From positions 992,001 through 1,056,000 of the forward strand of contig CM065649.1 in NCBI GenBank assembly GCA_033220425.1: a stretch of DNA of 64,000 nt, given 5' to 3'. The position numbers and the translations under genes are program-made. Under the pieces are notes generated by a model that did not search any database, was not told where the DNA came from, and saw only the letters and a list, made by a program, of their open reading frames with translations. Shown here piece after piece: positions 22,139 to 34,062 of the stretch (its first letter is position 1; every line of letters begins with the position of its first letter). This DNA comes from Lepraria neglecta (lineage: Eukaryota; Ascomycota; Lecanoromycetes; Lecanorales; Stereocaulaceae).

Positions 22139-23309
22139 ATGCTACTCACATCAAGACTTGGCTCCTTACCAGCAGGTCTCGCCCTCCTGATCTTGTTCGC
22201 CCTCCCTGCCCTTTTCTACTTCCGGGTACCACAACTTGAACGCCTCAAACTCTCATCCATAACAAGCTTGTTCTCTAATTCGCTCCTGAGAGACAATTCG
22301 TATTTAATCGAGCAAGATGGCCTCTTCGACGTCCAGATGGAAGGAGGGCCTCGGATACGGCAGGCAACAATGCTTTTTGGTACCGATCGCGACAGAGGGG
22401 AGAATGTTATGTATGAACGAGCGACGAAAACACGCCTCAGGCATGGTGAGCGGTGGAGCTACCCAACTCATATCCTGCGACAGGATGTTGTGGGAACAGG
22501 AAACTGGAAGAAGCTGCTACAAAACCTACAAAATTGGTCCACACATATCGTGGTACAGATTGGGGGAAATTAAATGGACAACTAGCTCTTCGGCAAGCTC
22601 CTGTACATGCTGTCTCTCATCATTGCTGAAATGGCCCAGCCGTATGGCAAACGTGCAGAGTGGTTGGTATGAGTCGATCCATGCTTTACCAGATGAATTG
22701 AAAGGGACTAATAAGTCTTCACAGCTGGTTTGATGCCGCTACCATAATCCTGAACGAGAACATCCCATGGAAACCTTCCTGCCACCCAGTGGCCCCTTCC
22801 GCGAAATCAACTTGCTGGCAAGTAAAGACTGGAACGGGTTCAATTGTGGAGTCTTCTTCCTACGCGTCAACGAATGGAGCGTCAACTTGCTCACAGCGGC
22901 TACTGCATTGCGTTTGTTGCGGCCAGAGTTAAATATGGTCCAGCGAGGTCCCAATTACGAACAGGATGCGATGGTATGGGTATTGGAGCAACAGGAACAC
23001 CTGAAGCACGTGATTTATCAGCCACGCGAATGGTTTAACCTCTTTGAGCTCCACCACGACCAAAACACGTTGAAATACAAACCTGGTGACTTGTTGATGC
23101 ACGCCGTTGGTGCGCAGGACAAGTACCAGGCTATGGGCCATTGGCTCGATAGGCTGGATAACTCGCCGGAGGAGCTGCAGCTACAGTTGAGTAATATCAG
23201 CTTGAAGGGGGATGTTGACCGCTTTTGGAGCATACTGAAGGACGCCGATAACCTTCTGGACATGGCGAAGACTTTCAGGCAGGAAGCGGATATAAAGAAG
23301 GCTTTTTAA
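22139..23309 (+). pseudogene. GT34-like (GMA12/MNN10) glycosyltransferase, decayed
   Basis: The ATG at 22139 opens a signal anchor (LPAGLALLILFALPALFYF). GT34 blocks follow in order: QATMLFGTDRDRG, RHGERWSYPTHILRQD, LLYMLSLIIAEMAQPYGKR, WFDAATIILNENIPWETF, DWNGFNCGVFFLRVNEWS, NYEQDAMVWVLEQQ and a C-terminal helical tail to 23309. Two segments (around 22520-22575 and 22668-22732) contain stops and GT...AG sequences that resemble introns but do not join in phase. The expected metal-binding DxD reads DAA. The enzyme family transfers galactose or mannose in the Golgi. Host gene with damaged splicing or frame; a mis-set intron boundary could explain part of this. Confidence 0.6.
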
Positions 23310-23698
23310 CGCTGATTCAGGCCTGGCAAATCAACTCACAGAAGCGCAAGAGGAACTTGAAAGACTGTGTCTTGAAGAAGCATTCGACAGATGATGAGAG
23401 ATGCGCAGAGGAAGCTAGAAGCCGAGATTGGTAATGTCGAGGCTACAAAGGTAAAGAAGGAAGCTGAGGATGCCCAAGCCAAGATGAAAGAAGCGGAAGA
23501 GAAAGCCTGGCAGAAAGAGGTAGAACATAATCGGCTCAAGGGTAGCCTTGATGCAGCACACAGTTCAACCAAGATGGGAGGGGAGGCCACAAATACTACT
23601 CAGCAGGAGAACGGCCTTAACATACTGCCCGATATCGCTCAAACTGGCAATGGAAGCACCAATGAGATGAAGAGCAGAGTGATTCTGATCAGGTCCTG
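23310..23698 (+). other. coiled-coil coding remnant downstream of GT34-like gene
   Basis: Directly after the GT34-like stop, a forward frame (390-codon region core at 23391-23698) encodes an Ala/Glu/Lys-rich coiled coil (KKEAEDAQAKMKEAEEKAW). Some fungal GT34 proteins carry a helical C-terminal tail, so this may be the former end of the same gene, separated by frame changes near 23310-23390. It has no start of its own with good context. Confidence 0.35.
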
Positions 23699-24700
23699 AA
23701 TTCGCCCGAGGTCGTTGAAGACACAACATCGGGTCAAGCTCAAAGTCACCCCATGCCATTGAAAGTCTCGCCGAAGCGAAGGTGGAGAGTAAGATTAACG
23801 GCCAGCAAGAAAATGGTCACGCATCTTGTTCTGGGCGAGGTCTGCGCTAAAATAGATCGCGCCATCGCCTATCTCCATTGTCCAATCCGGTTGGGCTTTA
23901 ACCAGATCCTTCGAGCCTTACCCTAGTTTCAGGATGACTGCGGAAATCCAAGCTGAATCCTCTGAGATCGACAAAGTGCAGCGACTGCCGCAGGAGTACA
24001 GCTACTGCGGACCAGGAAACATCTGTGCTGGGTAGATACACTTGCTGATAAGGATCTGATTCTAAGGAAGGTCCGGTAGATCTACATGGTGACTACATAC
24101 GCTTCCATTCTTGAAACATTCGGATGCGGCGTGGTTAACGAAGCTTATCGTTCAGTACCTATCAAAATGTACCCTCCACGGTGCACAGTGTTGAAAGGAT
24201 TTATGCAAAAGCATCGGTCCCCGATCGCCCTGCGTTTATGCCCGTTCTGATCATGTTTCACGCCACAATCCTTTGAAAATATCTACACCCCACGGGCACG
24301 GATGTAATCAGTATGCACTTTGCCTCCTACACTCAACCTTACAGACTTCATGTGTGGGTATTAATCCTCAATTGAATCTACCAGGAATCTCAGCCTCGTC
24401 GTACGGATCGTGCTACCGACCAGACAATCCTAGGCTATGAGGGGCACAGTTCCTGAATGAGTGATGTAGAGGATCATCATATTCGGTTTTGCAAGAGGGC
24501 AGATACAATTCTTTTCTCCACTCACCAGCTGATATGTGGAGCGAAGACGTCATATTCTTCCCAGCCCCCCAAGAGATCAAAAGGTAGTCTAGAACCCCTC
24601 TGCCCCACTGCAATCTTCCTTCATTTTCACAACCTAGCCTTAGTCACTCAAGGTGGCTTCCTCATTTCCACCAGGGCTCAATCCAGATATAATTCCATCA
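23699..24700. other. intergenic, nothing recognised
   Basis: About 1 kb of unremarkable sequence between the GT34-like relic and the second rhodopsin-fold gene. Confidence 0.4.
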
Positions 24701-26065
24701 ATGGCCCCATCGCCCGGTATTGAACCTGACTTCGTCAATCCAGTCACCCTTATACATCCAATTGTTGCTATGAGTGCTACGACCTCGGTCCTAGCATTTG
24801 TCCTGCTGTCAATGCGATTATACTCAACCCTCAGAATCACGCGTCCGGCTCCTGGAACATGCCTTCCACATTCATGGATCTTCTTGAAAGAGTATTGCTG
24901 AGTTCGAAATGCCGCAGGCTTGCTGTCAATATCAGGGACGACGCAAGGCATGGCTGGGACTTACCTTTCACACCCAGGTATTTCAAGAGAATCTTAGTTG
25001 CTACCATTGTTGCAGCCTTTGGATTTCTATTCTCCAAAGCCTCCATCCTTCTTCTCTTGTTCTGACTTTTCTCTCCAACCCAACAATTCCGCTATCTCGC
25101 CTATATCGGCATCATCTGGGCCACTATCGTCTCCCTCGCATCAATAGTTATCGCACGCGCCTTGTGCGCACCGCGGCAAGGCGAGTCTTTCAGCAGCATA
25201 ACGGTAGCTGAAAAATGTCAACACGAAGACATGGGCCGTTGTTCAAGGCACTCTTAATATGTTATGGGATTTCTATATCTTTTATCTACCTATTCCGATG
25301 GCATTGAAGCTTCAGATGGGACAGAAGAAGAAGATTGGAGTCATGGCAATATTCATGACGGGCCTCATGTAACCCTCTCTTCACACCTATCATTGTCTCT
25401 GTCATTCCCACTCGTGATCTCTGGTACTGATATTCAAACCTTGTAGTGCTTGCGCCGCCAGCACAGCGGGTCTTGCCTACAAGATTAAACTAGTGAGCAG
25501 CACTGACACACTTTGGACTTTGTCCATCGTGGACATCCTTAAGTGAGTACCTACTTACTCGAACCCTGGGATCTGCTGTCCCCGTTCTTTGCCGCGAAGT
25601 CTCATATTATAACAATCGAACCGAACTCAATCCAGCAGTGTCGAGCTCAACTACGCGATCATGGTCGCATGCATGCCGGCCTCTGCTTCTTTTTCCCGAC
25701 ATTTCTTCTACAAATTCAGAATCATCTCGTTCATTAAATCTCGATTTTCCTCCTCTCGGAGCAGCAAGCAGAAACTCTCGAAATCAGAATGCAGCACTAC
25801 GGCTCCATCAGCATCGAACGGAGCTTCAGATCCTGGAGGGAAATACTGGAGGATCAAAAACCCATTCTCCGATGGAGGAGATGGCGCGCCTCCTCAGATT
25901 ACTATGAATAAGAAACATCGGATCCTTCAGACAGTCGAGTTTGATGTTTTTGACAATGGTAAGGATTTTGGCTTCGCACATAAAACTAAGCGGGCTCCTA
26001 TAGAGCTAAAGGAACCTTCCTTGGAAGGAGAGAAGATGGCACCGGCACCACATGATATGGTGTGA
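24701..26065 (+). pseudogene. second rhodopsin-fold membrane protein, decayed
   Basis: ATG at 24701; the coding blocks are PDFVNPVTLIHPIVAMS, RHGWDLPFTPRYFKRILVAT, FLFSKASILLLLF, LFSPTQQFRYLAYIGIIWA, ALCAPRQGESF, AVVQGTLNMLWDFYIFYLPI, QKKKIGVMAIFMTGL, ACAASTAGLAYK and VELNYAIMVACMP, then a polar tail ending at 26065. This is the order of fungal seven-span rhodopsin-fold proteins. TGA at about 25063 replaces the codon after LLLF, where relatives have Leu/Arg, and an extra base after CQHED shifts the frame. The first intracellular loop (usual GWDDY) is missing. The last two introns are intact. An inactivated paralogue-type gene of the 13.5-kb protein. Confidence 0.65.
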
Positions 26066-27350
26066 TTTTTTGATATTTCGAAGAAATTCACAGTGAAGGG
26101 GTTTGAAGAAGACAGCGAAACGGTTCATTTTCCTCCTACGCGGGGGTCCGTGAGCAAGTGGCATTCAAATAATAGAGGCGCAAGAACTTTGGACATGGGT
26201 AATATGTCAATGGTACAGGAAGGTATCCAAGCACATCTAACGAGTGCAGTGCGTTCAGGCCCTGAAGGTTGAACGCTGGCGCTTTCACCATTGGCCCCAC
26301 CATGAGAGAACTTAACACAGGTGTAATAGATGCTTGAGACAAATGGACGTAGAAGAGGAGAGATGCTGATCTATACTACGTATCATACTTACTAAATTAA
26401 GAGATCCGGCTTAGATTCCGGCTAAAAGATCCTCCAAGCCTCTAATCTTCACGTGAACCAATTTCGAAGGTGCATAGCCCCAAACAACAACACTAGCCGA
26501 ACCACGTTGTAAATACCTAGATCTAGAAATTCTCTCCAGACCCGTTGTTGTCTACTGTTCTAAGTCGCACCAAAGGTGTTATCACAGCATACAAGTTCAG
26601 AGTCAACGGTAGAGCTTGAATACGTGATGTTGAAAGAAGGAACAAAGAAGACTTTAAACATCGGGCGAGACTTCGGGATCGCCATCAACGCCCAAGCATT
26701 TTGGGGCCAAAACTCAGCCCGCGCTGACAGCAACAGATACAATTTCAATTCCTCACACAAACGGCCATTTTCTGTGTCTCAGGGTCAGCGCTTCCCCAGA
26801 ATAGGCTGGAATGCTGCATGAAGCGTGGCTAATCTGGCTACTCTGAGAAGCCATGGGGACGGGACATTGAAGCATCTTAGCTGCTCCACTGCGGAGGAAG
26901 GATGTAACATGGATCCATGGCAGGCTTCCATTGGAATACTATTCTATTTGGAGCAACAAATCTCAGCTGAAGAATCTGACACCTTGTCTCCTCCGTTCCA
27001 TGTCTTGACATTCTTGCATCCCTTTCATCTGGTCCCAATGTGCTACCCATGCATTTGACAGTTCTCTGGCATGACGACCTTTGCATTCAGACCTCTCACT
27101 CCAATTGACCATTAAAAGTGCGGATGATCCTGCTGCGATTCTTCGCAAGGTCTTCTAAAGCATCTTAAATGTCATGGAGTAGACACAAGCTGATGAGCAT
27201 ACCCTACACAAATCAGAACCTTCACAGTCGTCAGAGCACTCAGCATCCACATTCGTCCCTTCCCCACTGTCCAACCTTCACTATCGGCCTACCTACCTTC
27301 AGATACCTACATTTCAAGAGGAGGGAATTGTATACAACGGGAGTGAAGGC
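26066..27350. other. intergenic, nothing recognised
   Basis: About 1.3 kb. Several short open frames on both strands, none with domain features or splice logic. Confidence 0.4.
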
Positions 27351-29845
27351 ATGTCAACGGATGAGAACATGGGAGGAAGGGCACGGGAGTCAAGAGCCCA
27401 GGGACTGGGCACACAAGGGTCATCTGCTGAGTCTGCAGTCAGTGGGGAGAGCACTCCAAATTGGCCTGAATCTGCGAGCTTTTTGCTGTCGCCAGCAATG
27501 GCGCAGTTTCAGAGACAGTATGAGAAGAAAACCAGCGATCCGCTTGAAGATATACATGATTTTGAACACCGTGGACACGCTCGCTATGTTTCTTTGGGCA
27601 GCTCACATGCTTCGGAGAATGATATGGAGCTATCTCCTAGTCTGGCTGGGAAAGAGTCAAATGCAGCGCCCGAGGAGCCACAAGGTACATAGACCCATAA
27701 GTGCTATCAGGCCCATGATCTTGGCCCTTTGCCGCGAACGGCTGGAGCTACCTCTACCCAACTCAACGCGACTCTTCAGATACTGACACTATTTTGGGAT
27801 AGGTCCAGGCCATGACTTTACTTGCAGAGCAAAACAGGGAATTCGTCATCGACGCTGCGAAGCATCTTCAGTCATAATATTCATGGCCTCTGTCTGGTCT
27901 ACCATCTTCTCAGGCATCTGGTTCTTCACCGCAGCTATCAAACCACACTACGGCCAAATCATTAGACCTAATGGCCCGCTACCGCTTTATACGGCGTCTT
28001 GGCTAGTTGCGGCTTTTGCAAAGAGTATTGAATTGACTTTCGTCACGGTGTCTGTTGCTTTTCTTGGTCAGATGCTTAGCCGAAGAGCTTTCAAAAGCAA
28101 GTCAAACGGTATCACAATCGCGGATATGCAAATACGAGCCTGGGTACTACAGCCGGGAACATTGTTCACGTCAATCGCCACGGTCCGCTATGCTGCTCTC
28201 ACTCTTTTGGGGGCGGCTGCGCTCACAGCTGCTATATTGGCAATGCTCTACACAACCGCCTCTGATGCGCTGGGTAAGTCGCTGAGTCTCCGATAGACTA
28301 GAACGCATCTATCAGTGCCATTAGATATTCTGCTTACGCAAACCTTAGTGTCTCCAAAGCTTCAGTTCATCAAAACGAATGGTCAGGTGCTGAGCGGTAG
28401 AGTCGCTGCGAAATTCGCCGATGTGACATACCAACAAGAGCAATGCTCAACGCCAATATCGAACGCGACTGATCTGCTACATCGGGGTCAGACGTGCTCG
28501 GCAATCGAGAACTCTGGTCAATCGTAAGGATTTGGTTGTTCCATGCCGATTCTGACCATGTCCACTAATGGTCTACAGGTTTCATAACTTTGCGGGATAT
28601 TTAACAAACTGGACAGGTTACATCAGTCAAGGTAATGTCTCGGCAGACCTGGCAACGAGGCCTGGACCGCGCTTTTAGCCCTTGAAGGTTGCTAATTTCC
28701 ATCTGTAGGGTCTGGGTGAATACTACCTCCAAGCTTCAGTACCGTCACCCTCCGTCAACGTCCTCTGCGCCAACATGACGAAAGACGAGCTTGCACCAAT
28801 AGTGATAACTGAGTGGCCACAGTACGTGGGATTGCCTTTCAACGGTAGCAATGAGACACTCAGAGTTCCGTCCTTCCCGAGCTGGATCAACTCTACCGCT
28901 GTGGACGATTTATTCGGGTTCGGGGAGAAATACAATCGCACGCCTCCTGTCTTCGCCAAATTCCCAGAACCCTACAATACCATTACCAACTTTACCTCCT
29001 TTCCATTGGTTAGTGACTCATTTTATGTGCTAGCGACGTCGGAAAGTTCGCAATACTTTTTATGCTCCTTGAGAGCCTCCCTCACACCTGACTGTTCTAC
29101 GCAGTATCACGAAACTATGATTGGCGGATTCTTGACCAGCAACTGTGAAGATCCAGATGACGAGCTGGCTTACAGCAGATCTCATCCAGATGCTACCAGT
29201 GGTGTCACAAACCAGAACTGGCGTGATGTTGCAGCACAGTGGGCAGTGTCTACGAGTCTCAATGGGGGCGTTAGCGACGACGATGCCAGCAATGCCCGCC
29301 TGCTTACCCAACTTATACCTACCGAACTCTCCCTCAATCCGTCTCTTCCATCGATCGCAGAAGGCCTGGCAGTACTCGCAGGCTCCACCCTCCTCCTCAG
29401 CAGCATCGACTCACCTTTCATCCACTACTGGCAATACAACAACTCAACATCCGTTCTCGACCCACCCACATACGAATCCTTCCAAGCTACCCTAAGAACA
29501 CATGACTATTCCTCCGGCGGCACTCAACACGGACAGGAAGTCTTCTACCCCGTCCTCGCGCTGGTCTTCCTGGCCAACTTGTTCTGTCTCGTCTACTTTC
29601 TCACCCGCAGGAGTCTCGTCACCGATTTCGTGGATCCAAAAAATCTGCTGGCTTTGGCGTTGAATTCGTCTCCCAGTCGAGTGCTTGAAGGTGCTTGTGG
29701 TGGATTGGAGGATGAGCAGTTGAAGACGACTTGGCAGATTAGAGAGAATCAACAGCAGCATTTTTATATTCAGCCATCGACGCCGAGGACGGTTGGGATG
29801 GGGTTAGACGGTGGGTTTGAGATGGAGGAAAGACCACAAGTGTAG
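27351..29845 (+). pseudogene. large multi-span membrane protein, probably damaged
   Basis: The main coding part starts with MASVWSTIFSGIWFF at 27883 and follows a conserved fungal multi-span family (sometimes labelled 'formylmethionine deformylase-like', an unhelpful name). Exons are 27883-28273, 28349-28523 and 28579 onward, with a last exon 28709-29845. Blocks include LYTASWLVAAFAKSIELTFV, FLGQMLSRRAF, LGAAALTAAILAMLYTTASD, VSPKLQF, GLGEYYLQASVPSPS, TAVDDLFGFGEKY and a C-terminal span. Between ATRPGPR (about 28675) and GLGEYYL, 40-60 residues expected in relatives are missing and two in-frame stops occur, although a good intron end (GCTAAT...CTGTAG) survives. A polar frame at 27351-27692 may be its N-terminal exon. 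Possibly a splice variant rather than a broken gene. Confidence 0.55.
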
Positions 29846-30634
29846 GGAGCTTAGAATTACGTCCAGCTTTCGAAAATTAATTTGAGATGGCGATATGTAA
29901 TTGAGGTATTTGGCTATATGGGTTATACATGGCTTAAATCCACCAACTTTTGGGTTCAAAGCCGAAGACTCGAGCGTTAAAACGTGTCATTTGTGCCTCA
30001 TAACGACGAGACAGAATCGAGTTTCCAGCTCCAATCTTGCCATTGGTTTCCAGTTCGAGGGTTCTTGAGAGCGATAATTGGCGAGAAATGTTTAGGTGAG
30101 AAGCTGGATTTATGGCAGATCGGATTTGAGGAGGCAAGTATCTCTCAATGCTTACGAGGATGTTGAGCAGCAGAATAGTCACTTGTGGACTTTTCTTGAG
30201 CACCAGGTGCCAATCCGCCAGCTTCGATCTCGGAGAAAATGTTATCTCGCCCGCTTGTTGGACCTGGATATGTGTGAGGTAGTATCTTGGATGGCTTTCC
30301 AGATCTTTAGCCCGGCCAGCGCGGGTAGTGAAAAAAATTTGCCTATCGAAAAAACTCTTTCTGACAACATCGTCATGTTTGTTTATCTAGGTTACCTACT
30401 CAATAGTAGCACTTGATTAATAGACGACGCGTTCTCAAGGCTACCTTGTTTTATAACAGGACATGCTTCCCTTCACCGCATTTCAAGTTTACCTGTCTAA
30501 TGTAGTTGCAGGACCTAAACACTCACCGCATCTCGTGTTACATGTGTTGTTGCAGGACCTGCTCTTCCTCAGTCACCATTCGCTCTCACTCTCCTGTCCT
30601 CACTCATCGCCAATCCTTGCACCATCCTATATAA
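29846..30634. other. intergenic, nothing recognised
   Basis: About 790 bp, no supported gene. A TATATAA-like string ends only a few bases before the next ATG (30635), so either that ATG is internal or the string is coincidental. Confidence 0.4.
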
Positions 30635-31254
30635 ATGGCATCAGCACCCAACGCCGGCAAGCAGGCAGTCAAGCCAAAGTCTTTCCCCGGTCGCCCATCA
30701 GGCTACAAGGTGGACTTTACCCTTCTGTCATTCATGGACGAAGCGTCAGAAGGCGCGAACGCGGCGCCCTGGATCCCTCTGCCATACAGGTACGTATTTT
30801 CGGGGTCCGATTTCATTCCTTGGGCACAGTTGGTTGCATTCTAAGGCTTCAAGCATTTCACGCATCTAAATTAATCCTTGAACGGGCAGTACTAACTCAA
30901 ACATCTTCGTTTAATGACAACAAGTATTCCCCCAAAGCAGGTTATAATGTTGGCCCTGTGGTATTCAACGGCCTGAACGTCACCATCAAGCAAATAGCCA
31001 GTAAAGGCATATACATTCTCGAAATTGGTCCTAACGATTATGAAAATCCTCTCGTCAATGAAGGTCCCAATCCTAATGTCGACGACTTGGTCGTCACACT
31101 TCGATGTGTACAGAATCCCGAGTGCAGCTTCGTAGGAAAGAACCATACCAGGCATCTGGCATTATACTGGCGAAAGACTTCTCGCTGGCCAAAGAATCTG
31201 GCCGCTTCTGTATCCTGGAGCTCAGGCTGCAATGAGGAAGTGCATGAATATTGA
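30635..31254 (+). CDS. hypothetical protein, two exons
   Basis: Exon 30635-30789 (MASAPNAGKQAVKPKSFPGR, then a Trp/Pro-containing segment) joins in phase to 30846-31254 through a GTACGT...CTAAG intron of 56 nt, giving 187 residues. The second exon includes YNVGPVVFNGLNVTIKQIA and two Cys (TLRCVQNPECSF), resembling a compact beta-rich domain. I recognise no family. The join is in phase, but the acceptor is weak, and an alternative acceptor further on does not keep the frame. A coiled-coil exon 240 bp downstream might belong to the same gene. Confidence 0.4.
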
Positions 31255-31491
31255 CGGTACCATGATTAAGAGCGTCTCCCAATGGAAAAACCACATTCAA
31301 TTCTGCCTGTCCTTGGGGAATGCATCTCAGTGAATTACCTAATGGCTTGTATTGACAACATGGTTCAAGATCAATAACTGACACTTTTCGGCCTGTCTCA
31401 TCGCCCCCTTGCTCGCGCTGCTAGTCAAGCATCAAGCCTTCCGTCGCCTGGTGGTAGCGCTGTCAACGCACTACTATTTTCCGTAACTGAG

Positions 31492-31737
31492 TTGTTGGAA
31501 GATCTAACGAAAGAGCATAGGGCAAGTATACAGAAACATGAGAAGGAGGTTGAGAAGTCTCTTCAAGACTTAGTGGTGGCTCAAGAAGTCGCACGGAGAG
31601 ACTTAGCCGGGGGTCAAGCACACGCACGGAAAGAGTTGCTGGCGAGGCTTGAGGCCGAGAAACACGGAATTGAGAGGGACTTCGAGTCTGCGAGACTGCG
31701 GCTAGAGGGCAAGTTGTTGGCGTTATCGTTAGGTTAG
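31492..31737 (+). CDS. coiled-coil open frame, possibly a 3' exon
   Basis: An open frame with heptad-like Lys/Glu/Leu/Ala content (EKEVEKSLQDLVVAQEVARR) ends in TAG at 31735-31737. It stays open upstream to about 31377 without an in-frame ATG of good context, and an acceptor-like CTGCTAG is present near 31422. It is more likely the last exon of a gene, perhaps the one starting at 30635, than an independent gene. Its function cannot be told. Confidence 0.35.
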   Translation: MLEDLTKEHRASIQKHEKEVEKSLQDLVVAQEVARRDLAGGQAHARKELLARLEAEKHGIERDFESARLRLEGKLLALSLG

Positions 31738-31987
31738 CATTGGAGAGAGAGAGGGGCAGGAGGCTAGAGGGAAATGGTATTCGAAGAGATGCAATAGAGT
31801 CACGAGATCAGATTATGCTTGCTTCACGGTATCCATCACTGCTATAATTACTATGCCGATGCTACGCTAATCTTCAAGGCCATCACCAGCTATGCAAGCT
31901 AATATATTTCGTATCATCACTGCATGATTTTCCACATCAAGATATGCCGCCACTTTTGTAGCAACTTCCGTCTATTTCCTCCTGGCC

Positions 31988-32689
31988 TCACTCGTATTGA
32001 TATGCAGCCGCCCCATTCTCATATGTATCTCCCAACGCATCGAATCCCAAACAGGCACTCACGTTCTCTCCCGGCACATCTTTATTGCCAAGGTTCGGCA
32101 GAGCAGCAAAAATCTGCCACGGCGCGGTACCATTGAGTGAGGGACATGCCACGAAGCCAGTAGCATTGAGCCCAGTGAAGCTGAATTCTCCTAGGCCACC
32201 ATCCGTGCTGTTGGTGTAGCTGAAACCGGTTGTAGTGCCATTTTCTCCCCCTTCAGTATGGGGTTCAGTGAATCTGAGGGCGCCGTTGGTGGCAGAGATG
32301 TATACGTCTTGGCCGCCAGGGACATCAGCGCCCTGTTTGTAGAAAATGCGTAAGCGGCTTGGGAACACTATGTAGCAGGATGCAGCAAGGGACATAGTTC
32401 TTACCATACTGGCTCTTCCATCTCCAACGAGCAACGCTGTAGCTGTCCCGGGCGGACAGTCACCTGCTGGAACTTCTGGGATACAATAGCTAAGCGTTGG
32501 CTTGCCGATCCAGAAATCGCCGTTGTTGGCGTTGATGGACTGAAGGTGGATTGGACTGCCTGAGCGGGCTGCTATGAATGTGAAGGGTGTGGCGGCTGTG
32601 TTTTGGCGGTACTGGAGATTGGAGTCTGTGGGGAGGGCGATAGTGAGGGTGAGAGGGAGGAATAGAGCGAGGAAGGTGGTGGACAGCAT
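31988..32689 (-). CDS. secreted IgE-binding-protein-like protein
   Basis: Two exons (32689-32405 and 32332-31988) joined by a 71-nt GTAAGA...ACAG intron give 209 residues. MLSTTFLALFLPLTLTIALP is a clear signal peptide. The mature part carries the fungal IgE-binding-like signature: SGSPIHLQSINANNGDFWIG, a CPPG turn (DCPPGTATALL), VPGGQDVYI, GFSYTNST, ATGFVACP and the C-terminal block CLGFDALGD...GAAAYQYE. Relatives are extracellular or cell-wall proteins, first described as Aspergillus allergens; their role is unclear. NxS/T sites suggest glycosylation. The reading frame is intact, and the conserved ending supports a full-length product. Confidence 0.82.
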   Translation of the reverse strand: MLSTTFLALFLPLTLTIALPTDSNLQYRQNTAATPFTFIAARSGSPIHLQSINANNGDFWIGKPTLSYCIPEVPAGDCPPGTATALLVGDGRASMVRTMSLAASCYIVFPSRLRIFYKQGADVPGGQDVYISATNGALRFTEPHTEGGENGTTTGFSYTNSTDGGLGEFSFTGLNATGFVACPSLNGTAPWQIFAALPNLGNKDVPGENVSACLGFDALGDTYENGAAAYQYE

Positions 32690-34062
32690 TGTGGTTGTTT
32701 GTGGCTGTGTTGTTCGAGTAATGGAGGATGGGTTGGTAGAGTGTTGTGGAAAGAAGATGATGGATGCTTGTTTGTAATGCTATTGCGGTTCGTGACTGGT
32801 AGGGTCGTGTAACTGGTCCTTCCTGTAAATTTATATCTTCATACGGCCCAATGTAGTTTCCCGGACATATGAGATTCGATACCGCAGGTAGGATGTAAGA
32901 TGTTAGCAAATACAGCAGCAGCACTTCTTATCAAGCCGTTGGCCTCTACAATAAGCTTGATCCTTTTCGTATCGAGATTCCCCGGATTGATCGACAACGC
33001 AGGCTGACGTCACATCTGCAGCGCGACCTGCCTTGAGCCGTCTGATTCGCCGGCTTTCGCAAGGCACGAAACAACTTCCCGACAAGCGTGGGGTGTGATG
33101 AGGCTCATGACTCGCCAGTGTTGTATCTTCAGTAAGCGAATGACCTCACCTGCTCGTATCCCTTGCGGAAAAGAATCGTAAACGGAATCCGCATGACCTC
33201 GGATCCTCGATAGGCTCGGGTTTTTCAAAGAGAGAGAGGGCATCTGCACCGAGGCTAACTGCAGGCTCCCCGGCCTTTCGTTGCATGAGGTCCAGCGAGC
33301 AACGAGCTGAGGCTGTGAAGAAGCAGATGCAAAACATCAATTAGCAACGAATACGATAAGACACGATGGATGATCGTTCAAACATCCTGCATCAATCAGA
33401 CCCTTAGACAGCTAAAAATAAAACTGCGCTAGTCTTGTTTAGCATTGCCCGGGCTTGGCATTTTGGCAAACCAGCGTATCAGCGATGCATCACGCATTCG
33501 ATGTTACAGAGACTGCCTGATTTTCAATTCAGACTAAGTAATGTGTCCTTCACGTTGTACTCGGCCCGAGCAGAAGTTCTGTAAAAATCTCCTTCTGCGG
33601 AGTCAAAATGCTCTTATTTTTTCCTCTACTTGAGTGGGTACTTCTTAACCGTGTACAGCTTTCCCCTTATTGGTCTTTCTGCCGTATCAGCATACACCAA
33701 TCCAATATGACCAACACCCTCATCCCCATCCCCATCAACGACCCCAAGCCGAAGTCTAAGATCCTTCAACAATCTCGCGCACTTCATTACCATCCAGCGT
33801 ACCACCGCCATGCAGATTGAGATACCGGGAATCTCGCGTTAGCGAAGAACAATAACCCAAAATGTCTGGAATGCGAGCTTGGACCCCGCACTACACTGCG
33901 AGAAGCGAGCCAGCAAATATGGCTAACGTTGCAGAAGTCAGGACCTTGAGCCAGCCCCATGAATATCTGTAAGAAAGAAACTTGTTCCTATTCCACTGCC
34001 AGTCCTCGATTGTTTCCTCCCTCCATTGTCTACTTCTCCCTGAAACAACTCCGATGTCGTCC
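32690..34062. other. intergenic, nothing recognised
   Basis: About 1.4 kb between two reverse-strand genes. Short frames only; no repeat or RNA gene noticed. Confidence 0.4.

Noticed and set aside
30600-30640. TATATAA as promoter of the hypothetical gene at 30635
   Set aside because: It lies immediately before the ATG, leaving no room for a leader; probably coincidental unless the start is further downstream.
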